From positions 1 to 5,418 of the forward strand of contig JAEZBZ010000064.1 in NCBI GenBank assembly GCA_023412745.1: 5,418 nucleotides of DNA, written 5' to 3'. The notes beneath the pieces are model-generated. The model did no database searches. It saw only the letters and a list, made by a program, of their open reading frames with translations, and had not been told where the DNA came from. The stretch comes from Pseudomonadota bacterium (GTDB taxonomy: Bacteria; Pseudomonadota; Alphaproteobacteria; Rhizobiales; Hyphomicrobiaceae). The position numbers and the translations under genes are program-made. Positions 1 through 5,343 of the stretch are shown here, piece by piece; the first letter of the stretch is position 1; the number at the start of each line of letters is the position of its first letter.

Positions 1-2
1 TG

Positions 3-1064
3 ACGTCCGGTGCCGACCAGTTCGATATCATCTGGCACAACGACGACTGGGGCCAGCTCTGGAAGAAGTGGGTTGAGCCGACCGACGACATCAAGGGCAT
101 GGAGAACACGGATCCGTGGGTTCTCGAAGCCTTCATCAATGACGACAACAAGCCGACCGTTGTGCCGATGGCGCATACCGTCGGAACGTTCTTCTATCGC
201 AACGACCTGTTGCAGCCGAACGAAGTGCCGAAGACTCTGGACGAGCTGGTGAGCGTAAGCCAGCGGCTTCAGAAAGAAGGCAAGGTCAAGTGGGGCTTCT
301 CCGGCCCGATGGCTATGAACAACACGTGGTTCACCTTCTGGTGGACGATGTGGGGTAACAACTGCGATATCTTCAAGCCCGTCTTTGAGCGTAACTACGA
401 AAAGCTCAAGGCGACTGGTTTTGAGCCGGCCGTGACCGAGCCGTGCCATCAGGAGATCGTCGAGTTCTGGTGGGATGCGATCCACAAACACAAGATCAGC
501 CCTCCAGGTACACCTGCTTATACCCGCAATGAATCGAACGCCCTCTTCATGGCTGGCGATTCGGCGTTCACTCTGATCGACTCGACGCACTACGGCGAGT
601 TCAACGATCCGAAGCGCGCGAAGATCGCGGGTAAGGTTGGCATGGCGCCGTGGCCGGTTGGTCCCCGCGCTCAGAAGCCGACCTCCTGGAATGAAGTCTG
701 GGGTTGGGCGATCCCGATTGGCGTTCCTGCTGAGCGCAAGGCCATTGCCAAGAACATGCTGGCAGCCATGCTGGCAGACGAGGAAGGCCAGAAGGCGATG
801 TGGGACAAGACCGGTGGCCCTCCGCCGAACATCAAGCTGTGGCCGAAGCTCCGCGAGAACGACAAGGTTTTCGACATGCTCTCCAAAGCTGTGTTCGACA
901 ACAAGCCGGTCGCGCACTCTGCCTACTACTTCCCCGAGTGGCCAGCTGTTCACAAGGCCTACTCGGACATGGTTGTTGCAGCCATGGCTGGCAAGCGCGA
1001 AGACATCCCCAAGGTCCTGAAAGAAGGCGCAGCGAAGATCCAAGCTGCGGCCAAGGGCAACTAA
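3..1064 (+). CDS. ABC transporter extracellular solute-binding protein, family 1 (CUT1 carbohydrate type), 5'-truncated
   Basis: This periplasmic protein captures a carbohydrate-like solute and hands it to the permease pair encoded just downstream. The reading frame is open from the window edge, so the start codon and signal peptide lie upstream. 353 residues are visible; whole CUT1 binding proteins usually have about 400-450, so perhaps 60-100 are missing. An ATG at 99 is internal, because the 32 upstream codons in frame read as good protein (for example FDIIWHNDDW at visible residues 7-16). Family-like features are the segment around residues 56-68 (MAHTVGTFFYRND), typical of the lobe crossover, and a later NALFMAGDSAF-type segment, the common G-x-A-A/F region of these proteins. 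It is unusually aromatic: I count 19 Trp in the visible part, clustered at residues 109-117 and 156-157, fitting sugar-ring stacking. There are only two Cys (121 and 148). It ends in TAA, followed by tandem hairpins. The family is secure; the ligand is unknown. Confidence 0.93.
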   Translation, partial: TSGADQFDIIWHNDDWGQLWKKWVEPTDDIKGMENTDPWVLEAFINDDNKPTVVPMAHTVGTFFYRNDLLQPNEVPKTLDELVSVSQRLQKEGKVKWGFSGPMAMNNTWFTFWWTMWGNNCDIFKPVFERNYEKLKATGFEPAVTEPCHQEIVEFWWDAIHKHKISPPGTPAYTRNESNALFMAGDSAFTLIDSTHYGEFNDPKRAKIAGKVGMAPWPVGPRAQKPTSWNEVWGWAIPIGVPAERKAIAKNMLAAMLADEEGQKAMWDKTGGPPPNIKLWPKLRENDKVFDMLSKAVFDNKPVAHSAYYFPEWPAVHKAYSDMVVAAMAGKREDIPKVLKEGAAKIQAAAKGN

Positions 1065-1075
1065 GACAATAGAAA

Positions 1076-1097
1076 GTCACTCAGAAATCTGGGTGAC
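1076..1097 (+). repeat. Stem-loop 1 downstream of the binding-protein gene
   Basis: Arms GTCACTCAG (1076-1084) and CTGGGTGAC (1089-1097) form nine pairs, one of them T·G, around a four-base AAAT loop. It starts 11 bases after the stop codon at 1062-1064. No T-run follows (the next bases are CTCTGCG), so it does not look like an intrinsic terminator. By analogy with other binding-protein-dependent importers, it may protect the upstream mRNA from 3' decay so that binding protein is made in excess over the membrane parts. That role is inferred. Confidence 0.6.
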
Positions 1098-1109
1098 CTC
1101 TGCGAACCA

Positions 1110-1139
1110 GGGATCGCGGCGTATGAGCGCCGCGATCTC
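1110..1139 (+). repeat. Stem-loop 2: strong GC-rich inverted repeat between binding protein and permease genes
   Basis: A perfect ten-base inverted repeat, GATCGCGGCG (1112-1121) and CGCCGCGATC (1128-1137), flanks a six-base loop TATGAG. One G·T and one G-C pair extend the stem to twelve (1110-1121 with 1128-1139). It lies 12 bases after stem-loop 1. The following bases (GGTTATAGGG) are not a T-tract, so a classical terminator is unlikely. It probably acts as an mRNA 3' stabiliser or partial attenuator behind the binding-protein cistron. A dyad of this shape could also be a repressor operator, but its position inside a likely transcript favours an RNA role. Confidence 0.72.
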
Positions 1140-1191
1140 GGTTATAGGGTCATATCTCGCTCATCAGTGGGCGATGACAATTCCGGCTTAG
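1123..1191 (+). other. Possible 22-codon leader ORF ahead of permease 1 (speculative)
   Basis: An ATG in the loop of stem-loop 2 opens a 22-codon frame (starting MSAAISVIGS) that ends in TAG at 1189-1191, nine bases before the permease ATG at 1201 and in the same frame as it. AGGGA at 1109-1113 could serve as its ribosome site but would be partly buried in the stem. Permease 1 has only a weak ribosome site of its own, so translational coupling is conceivable. A frame this short arises easily by chance, and nothing else supports translation. Confidence 0.12.
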
Positions 1192-1200
1192 GTTCTCCTA

Positions 1201-2100
1201 ATGGCATCACGAACGTTCCTCGGGCTCGACGAGAAAAAGCGATTTATGCTTTTGCTCATCGCGCCGGCCGTCATAGGTCTTGTCGCATTCCAGATCGTCC
1301 CGATCCTGGTCGGCGCCAATGCTAGTTTTCGCGATTGGTCGCTGCATGATCCGCAAAAGACGTGGGTTGGCCTCGCCAACTACAAGTATGTTCTTACGGA
1401 CGGCGATTTTCTAACAACCATTCTCCCGAACACGTTCGGCTTCATGTTCGCCAGCGTAGTTACCTCTCTGATTTTCGGTCTGTGCGTCGCGTTGCTGCTC
1501 AATCGGAAATTTGCGGGCCGCTGGCTGGTGCAGACGATCATTCTGCTGCCCCTGATGGTTGCGCCGGTTATCGCGGCAATCATGGTGCGCTGGATGTTCA
1601 ACGACCAGTTCGGCATCGTGAACGTCGTGCTCACCGCAATCGGTCTTGAACCGATATCGTGGCTCACCCAGAAATGGTTCGCGTTTTTCACGATTCTGAT
1701 CACCGATGTGTGGCTTTGGACCCCGTGGTTCGCGCTGCTGCTGCTGGCTGGTCTGCAGAGCCTTCCGCATGAGCCCTTCGAGGCAGCCCGGATCGATGCA
1801 GCATCGCCGTGGCGCACGTTCCGCTACATCACGCTGCCGATGCTGCGACCGGTTATCGTCGTCTGCGTCGTGATCCGCGCAATCGACGCATTCCGCACCT
1901 TCGACATCGTCTGGACGATTACGGGTGGCGGCCCAGCCCGCGCCACGGAAACCTTCAGTCTCTACGCCTATGTCGAGGCATTCCAATTCCTGAACTTCGG
2001 CCGCGGATCTGCTGCCGCCGTCATTGGAGCAATTATCATCGTGCTGTTCGCAATGGTGCTCTATCGCATCCTGAACCGCTGGGTGGAGGTGTCGAAATGA
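1201..2100 (+). CDS. CUT1 ABC sugar transporter permease, MalF/UgpA type
   Basis: This inner-membrane subunit forms half of the importer channel and docks the ATPase. At 299 residues it has the usual length for a UgpA/MalF-type permease without MalF's large periplasmic loop. Six hydrophobic segments are visible at about residues 14-38, 78-100, 108-130, 159-185, 213-232 and 264-290. The cytoplasmic EAA loop is at 194-213: E194-A195-A196, D199, then I210-x-L212-P213 with exact family spacing, although the usual Gly of the motif is Ala200. The ATG at 1201 is the first possible start, because an in-frame TAG lies at 1189-1191. The ribosome site is weak (TTAGG, 1188-1192). The 136-base gap upstream, with two hairpins, separates it from the binding-protein gene, and its 3' end overlaps the next gene by four bases. 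The permease assignment is firm; substrate specificity is not readable. Confidence 0.95.
   Translation: MASRTFLGLDEKKRFMLLLIAPAVIGLVAFQIVPILVGANASFRDWSLHDPQKTWVGLANYKYVLTDGDFLTTILPNTFGFMFASVVTSLIFGLCVALLLNRKFAGRWLVQTIILLPLMVAPVIAAIMVRWMFNDQFGIVNVVLTAIGLEPISWLTQKWFAFFTILITDVWLWTPWFALLLLAGLQSLPHEPFEAARIDAASPWRTFRYITLPMLRPVIVVCVVIRAIDAFRTFDIVWTITGGGPARATETFSLYAYVEAFQFLNFGRGSAAAVIGAIIIVLFAMVLYRILNRWVEVSK
2085..2090 (+). promoter_or_regulatory. Ribosome binding site of permease 2, inside the end of permease 1
   Basis: GGAGGT lies six bases before the ATG at 2097. This strong site decides the start of permease 2. The frame is open far upstream (an ATG at 1809 is in frame), but the sequence before 2097 overlaps the conserved C-terminal half of permease 1. 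The ATGA overlap (start 2097, permease 1 stop 2098-2100) suggests translational coupling and equal production of the two channel subunits. Confidence 0.85.
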
Positions 2101-2951
2101 GCACGGCCCAAGCGATTTCCGCGCCCCCGCGGCGCAGCTTCCTGGATGCCTTGGCCCCTGGCGGCAGAAAGGTGTTCTTCGCACTCGTGGTGTTAGCCGT
2201 CTGCCTGCTGTTCGCCTTCCCGGTGTTATGGCTGGTCCTGACATCGCTGCGGCCAGGCTACGCTGTCTACTACGTCCACCAGGGCACGGACTTCACGCTC
2301 GAGAACTACTCGGAGGTCCTGTCGCAAGGGGTGGTCCTGAAGGCGTTGTGGAACAGCTTCGCCATCTCGACACTGGCGACAATCCTGTCCCTCGGCGTCA
2401 CCATCACCTCGGGCTATATGCTGTCACGGTTCAGCGGACCGATCCCGAACACGTGGTTCGGCCTGATCTACGTGTTCCGCTGCGTGCCCTACGTTTCGTG
2501 GGTGCTGCCGCTGTATTTCGTGACGCAGGCGATGGGCATTTTCGACACCTATTGGGGGCTGTTGCTGCCGCACGTCGCCGTGCACATCTGCTTCTTCTCG
2601 TGGATCATGAAGGGCTTCTTCGACGGCATCGATCCGTCGATGGAGCACGCCGCCATGATCGACGGATGCTCACGGTGGGGCGCGTTCTATCGCGTCGCTC
2701 TTCCAGCGGCGATCCCGGGCCTCACTGCTCTGGCGATCCTGTGCTGGCTGTACACGTGGAATGAGTTCCTGTTCGCACTCATTCTGACGGCAAACAACAC
2801 ACCCATTCTCACCGTTGTGATGGCGCAGTTCGTTCACGAACTCGGCATGGAATGGCACCTCATGAGTGCCACCGCCGTGATCGCGATGGGCCCGGCGCTG
2901 CTCATTACTGTCTTTGGTCAGAAGTATGTCATTCGGGGATTGAAGGTTTAG
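2097..2951 (+). CDS. CUT1 ABC sugar transporter permease, MalG/UgpE type
   Basis: This second inner-membrane channel subunit has 284 residues, the normal length for MalG/UgpE-type permeases. Hydrophobic segments lie at about residues 25-49, 86-108, 119-143, 151-172, 204-229 and 256-274. The TSLRPG stretch after the first segment and the WNEFLFALIL stretch (221-230) are typical of this family. The EAA loop is at about 183-203: E183-H184-A185-A186, I188-D189-G190, then V200-x-L202-P203. Counted back from Gly190 and the LP pair, the position normally held by the motif Glu is His184, with a Glu shifted one residue earlier. The start at 2097 is set by the GGAGGT site and the four-base overlap with permease 1. 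The ATPase gene begins three bases after the TAG stop. It should pair with permease 1 as a heterodimer. Family assignment is firm; the effect of the His is unknown. Confidence 0.95.
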   Translation: MSTAQAISAPPRRSFLDALAPGGRKVFFALVVLAVCLLFAFPVLWLVLTSLRPGYAVYYVHQGTDFTLENYSEVLSQGVVLKALWNSFAISTLATILSLGVTITSGYMLSRFSGPIPNTWFGLIYVFRCVPYVSWVLPLYFVTQAMGIFDTYWGLLLPHVAVHICFFSWIMKGFFDGIDPSMEHAAMIDGCSRWGAFYRVALPAAIPGLTALAILCWLYTWNEFLFALILTANNTPILTVVMAQFVHELGMEWHLMSATAVIAMGPALLITVFGQKYVIRGLKV

Positions 2952-2954
2952 ACA

Positions 2955-4049
2955 ATGGCGGAGGTCATCCTAAAGAACGTTCGCAAGCTCTACGGCAATG
3001 TCGTCGCAGTGAAGGACTTCACGCTCGATATCGCCGATCAGGAGTTCGTTGCACTCGTCGGTCCGTCAGGCTGCGGAAAATCCACCACGCTGCGCATGGT
3101 CGCCGGTCTGGAGGAAATCACCGGCGGCACAATCGCGATCGGCGATCGCGTGGTCAACGATCTGCAGCCGAAGGATCGGGACATCGCGATGGTGTTCCAG
3201 AACTACGCGCTGTATCAGCACATGACCGTGTACGACAATCTGGCCTTCGGTCTGCGCAACCGGAAAACCCCCGAGTCGGAAATCGAAGCAGCGATCAAGC
3301 ACGCCGCCAAGGTGCTGTCGATCGAGCCATTGCTGGCGCGCCGTCCGCGCCAGCTTTCAGGCGGTCAGCAGCAGCGCGTCGCACTCGGCCGTTGCATCGT
3401 GCGCAATCCGAAGGTGTTCCTGTTCGACGAACCGCTGTCGAACCTCGACGCCCAGCTTCGTGCCCAGATGCGTCTGGAGATCAAGGAGCTGCGCGAGCGC
3501 GTACCCACGACCTCGATCTTCGTGACGCACGACCAGATCGAGGCCATGACTTTGGGCGACCGTATCGTCGTCATGAAGGACGGCCTGGTTCAGCAGGTCG
3601 GCTCGCCACTCGAGCTCTACAAGCGTCCGGTCAACCGTTTCGTTGCAAGCTTCATCGGCTCTCCGGCCATGAACTTCTTTGAAACGACCCTGGCTGGCAG
3701 CGGCGATCAGGTTGAGCTCACAGGCCCGGGCATCAGCTTCAAGCTGCCGTCGCAGCGCCTCGCAGGCCTCGGCAACGGCGTCAAGAACGTCACGATCGGC
3801 GTGCGGCCGCAGCATCTGGCGCTCGGCAAACCAGCCGGCTCCAACCAGGTCGGCATCGCCGGCAGGCTGATGGTGACCGAGCAGCTCGGTGACGAGCAGC
3901 TTCTGGCCGTTCGTATCGGCGACAGCGACATCCGTATCGCTGGCGTAGATCCCGAGCTGGCCTTGTCGACTGGCACGAATGTCGAAATCGCGACCAACAT
4001 CGACAATCTGCACATTTTCGATGGAGCGTCAGGCGCAGCGTTGCGCTGA
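2955..4049 (+). CDS. ABC transporter ATP-binding protein, MalK/UgpC (CUT1) type
   Basis: This cytoplasmic ATPase would work as a dimer and power the importer. All core motifs are intact in its 364 residues: Walker A GPSGCGKST (36-44), Q-loop Gln82, signature LSGGQQQR (134-141), Walker B VFLFDEP (154-160), D-loop SNLD (162-165) and H-loop His192. Arg47, at the position that meets the permease EAA loop in E. coli MalK, is present. The tract around 234-242 (IGSPAMNFF) leads into a C-terminal TOBE/OB regulatory region to 364, marking the MalK/UgpC group rather than the shorter ATPases of other importers. The start at 2955 follows GAAGG (2942-2946) with eight bases of spacing and lies three bases after the permease 2 stop. 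A stem-loop spans the TGA stop codon. No gene symbol is given, because malK, ugpC, smoK and similar genes cannot be told apart by motifs alone. Confidence 0.96.
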   Translation: MAEVILKNVRKLYGNVVAVKDFTLDIADQEFVALVGPSGCGKSTTLRMVAGLEEITGGTIAIGDRVVNDLQPKDRDIAMVFQNYALYQHMTVYDNLAFGLRNRKTPESEIEAAIKHAAKVLSIEPLLARRPRQLSGGQQQRVALGRCIVRNPKVFLFDEPLSNLDAQLRAQMRLEIKELRERVPTTSIFVTHDQIEAMTLGDRIVVMKDGLVQQVGSPLELYKRPVNRFVASFIGSPAMNFFETTLAGSGDQVELTGPGISFKLPSQRLAGLGNGVKNVTIGVRPQHLALGKPAGSNQVGIAGRLMVTEQLGDEQLLAVRIGDSDIRIAGVDPELALSTGTNVEIATNIDNLHIFDGASGAALR

Positions 4050-4051
4050 CG
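4027..4051 (+). terminator. Stem-loop across the ATPase stop codon; weak terminator or attenuator candidate
   Basis: CGTCAG (4027-4032) pairs with CTGACG (4046-4051), and CGC (4034-4036) with GCG (4043-4045), leaving G4033 bulged and a six-base loop. The nine-pair stem is followed by TTTCTCGG, a poor T-tract. It could cause partial termination or mark an mRNA boundary between transporter and enzyme genes. It lies partly inside coding sequence, so chance pairing in GC-rich DNA is a real alternative. Confidence 0.3.
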
Positions 4052-4075
4052 TTTCTCGGAATAACGAAGTATAAT
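4046..4075 (+). promoter_or_regulatory. Possible sigma-70-like promoter before the MaoC-type gene
   Basis: TATAAT at 4070-4075 matches the bacterial -10 consensus exactly. CTGACG at 4046-4051, 18 bases upstream, matches four of six -35 positions. The stretch 4058-4090 is clearly AT-richer than its surroundings. Against it, a transcript starting about seven bases after the -10 would lose the GGAG ribosome site at 4077-4080 and have only a leader of about nine bases. Alphaproteobacterial promoters also often deviate from this consensus, so this may be chance. Confidence 0.3.
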
Positions 4076-4090
4076 CGGAGCAAAAGTAGA

Positions 4091-4537
4091 ATGAGCGACT
4101 TTTACGTAAAGGTCGGCGACACGGTTTCGTTCGCCAAAACGGTCGGTGAAGCCGACGTCTACATGTTCGCCGGCATCACCGGTGACCTGTCCGGCAACCA
4201 CGTCAATCAGCAGTACATGGAAGCGTCTCAGTACGGCCAGCGCATCGCGCACGGCGCGCTGATGATCGGCTTCATGTCGACCTGCTCGACGCTGATGATC
4301 GACAAGAGCAACAGCACGGGTCCGGATCGCACGGAAACCCCGGTTTCGCTCGGCTACGATCGGATTCGTTTCCTGGGTCCGGTTTTCCTCGGCGACACCG
4401 TGAACCTGACCTACACGATCATCGAGGTCGATCCGGTCAAGCGTCGTTCGCGCAGCGAGATCAAAGTCGTCAACCAGCGCGGTGAGCTGGTCGGTGTGGG
4501 CAATCACATCCTTGCCTGGACCAAGAACAAGGCCTGA
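4091..4537 (+). CDS. MaoC-like (R)-specific enoyl-CoA hydratase/dehydratase, single hot-dog domain
   Basis: This is a cytoplasmic enzyme of the MaoC/hydratase-2 group, whose members add or remove water on acyl-CoA thioesters, usually as dimers of hot-dog domains. It has 148 residues, close to the length of single-domain PhaJ-type hydratases. The active-site loop is at about residues 26-40: G31-D32, then H37. The Asp-x4-His spacing equals the catalytic pair of PhaJ. The IAHGALMIGF segment (52-61) matches the conserved glycine-rich helix after it. In place of the usual N-P-x-H, the loop reads S34-G35-N36-H37. The start follows GGAG at 4077-4080 with ten bases of spacing. The 41-base gap from the ATPase and 21-base gap to the SDR suggest shared transcription, although a promoter-like element lies just upstream. 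A CoA-linked substrate is inferred from the family; in a sugar-import operon a different substrate is possible. Confidence 0.88.
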   Translation: MSDFYVKVGDTVSFAKTVGEADVYMFAGITGDLSGNHVNQQYMEASQYGQRIAHGALMIGFMSTCSTLMIDKSNSTGPDRTETPVSLGYDRIRFLGPVFLGDTVNLTYTIIEVDPVKRRSRSEIKVVNQRGELVGVGNHILAWTKNKA

Positions 4538-4558
4538 ATATAGGAGACAAGGGTCGTC

Positions 4559-5320
4559 ATGCGGCTCAAAGATAAAGTTTGCATCATCACCGGCGGTGGC
4601 TCGGGTATCGGCCACGCTGCGTGCCTGATGTTCGCCAAGGAAGGCGCCAAGCTGGTCATTGCTGACAAGCGCAAGGATCACGCTGCGTCGGTTGCTGCCG
4701 AGTGCGAAAAGCTCGGCGCCAAGGCTATCCCGTTTGAAGTCGACGTTACCAAGACCGCAGAGGTCAAGGCGATGATCGACGAGACCGTCAAGACCTATGG
4801 ACGCCTCGACGTGCTGCTCAACAATGCCGGCTACGGCATCGCGGGCAGCGTCACCGAGACGGACGAAGACGCCTGGGAAGCCTTGATGGCGGTTAACGTG
4901 CGCGGGGTGTTCCTGTGCACCAAGTACGCCATCCCGGCGATGGCCAAGAACGGTGGCGGCTCGATCGTCAACACCGCTTCGGTCGTGGCTGCTGTCGGCA
5001 TTCACAACCGCGCGGCCTACTGCGCATCGAAGGGTGCTGTGGCGGCGCTGACACGCGCCGTCGCGATCGACCACGTGCACGAGGGCATTCGCTGCAACGC
5101 GATTTCTCCCGGCACGATTAACACGCCGTACTTCGAGGAAATCCTCGCCAAGAGCCCCGACGCGGCCGCGATCCGCAAGGGCCTGGAAGATCGCCAGCTC
5201 ATGCGGCGCATGGGCAAGCCGGAGGAAATCGCAGCCGGCATGCTGTTCCTCGCCAGCGATGAGAGCAGCTTTGCAACCGGTTCGATCCTCACGATCGACG
5301 GCGGCATGACGGCAATCTAA
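4559..5320 (+). CDS. Short-chain dehydrogenase/reductase (classical SDR, probably NAD-dependent)
   Basis: This cytoplasmic oxidoreductase interconverts an alcohol and a carbonyl group. Its 253 residues are the standard classical-SDR length. Visible motifs are the dinucleotide loop TGGGSGIG (11-18), Asp36 at the end of the second strand, D62-V63 for the adenine ring, NNAG (88-91), and the catalytic residues Asn113, Ser141, Tyr154 and Lys158. PG lies at 184-185 and the C-terminal TGSILTIDGG tract at 240-249. Asp36 usually selects NAD(H) over NADP(H). The PGTINTP stretch and the R-rich segment before PEEIA recall, from memory, the group of 2-keto-3-deoxy-fuconate and type 2 3-hydroxybutyrate dehydrogenases; this is only a hint. 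AGGAG at 4542-4546 lies 12 bases before the ATG, and AAGGG (4549-4553) is a closer alternative. The gene sits between the MaoC-type gene and a second SDR, suggesting sequential steps of one catabolic route. Confidence 0.93.
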   Translation: MRLKDKVCIITGGGSGIGHAACLMFAKEGAKLVIADKRKDHAASVAAECEKLGAKAIPFEVDVTKTAEVKAMIDETVKTYGRLDVLLNNAGYGIAGSVTETDEDAWEALMAVNVRGVFLCTKYAIPAMAKNGGGSIVNTASVVAAVGIHNRAAYCASKGAVAALTRAVAIDHVHEGIRCNAISPGTINTPYFEEILAKSPDAAAIRKGLEDRQLMRRMGKPEEIAAGMLFLASDESSFATGSILTIDGGMTAI

Positions 5321-5332
5321 GACCAAAGACAC

Positions 5333-5336
5333 GAGG
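5333..5336 (+). promoter_or_regulatory. Ribosome binding site fixing a GTG start for the second SDR
   Basis: GAGG lies seven bases before the GTG at 5344. No in-frame ATG is present between the preceding stop codon (5318-5320) and the dinucleotide-binding motif, so this site supports GTG as the start. Confidence 0.6.
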
Positions 5337-5343
5337 CATTGCA

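Noticed and set aside
99..101. ATG as start of the binding protein
   Set aside because: The frame is open and protein-like back to the window edge, and a start here would leave no signal peptide; the gene is truncated by the window.
1112..1137. Perfect inverted repeat as a LacI-type operator or an intrinsic terminator
   Set aside because: No convincing promoter is next to it for an operator, and no T-tract follows for a terminator; an mRNA hairpin fits better, though an operator is not excluded.
1143..1148. TATAGG as a -10 element for permease 1
   Set aside because: Only four of six matches and no -35-like hexamer at suitable spacing.
1158..1173. Third small hairpin (CGCTCA/TGGGCG, loop TCAG) before permease 1
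   Set aside because: Only six pairs with one wobble; expected by chance in such DNA.
1809..2096. N-terminal extension of permease 2 from an earlier in-frame ATG
   Set aside because: The extension lies over conserved permease 1 sequence and reads as shadow peptide. The GGAGGT site and ATGA overlap place the real start at 2097.
1411..2244. A 277-codon minus-strand frame opposite the two permeases
   Set aside because: Low-complexity, Arg/His/Gln-rich translation with no membrane or enzyme motifs; a shadow of the permease genes.
2852..3682. A 276-codon plus-strand frame overlapping the ATPase
   Set aside because: It runs in another frame of the ATPase, whose Walker A, signature and Walker B motifs are intact; the alternative product is Arg-rich without motifs.
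3707..5332. A 541-codon open frame on the minus strand, covering the ATPase end, the MaoC-type gene and the first SDR
   Set aside because: It is antisense to three genes with clear motifs. Its protein is rich in Arg, Asp, His, Ala and Val with no recognisable domain, as expected from the complement of GC-rich codons.
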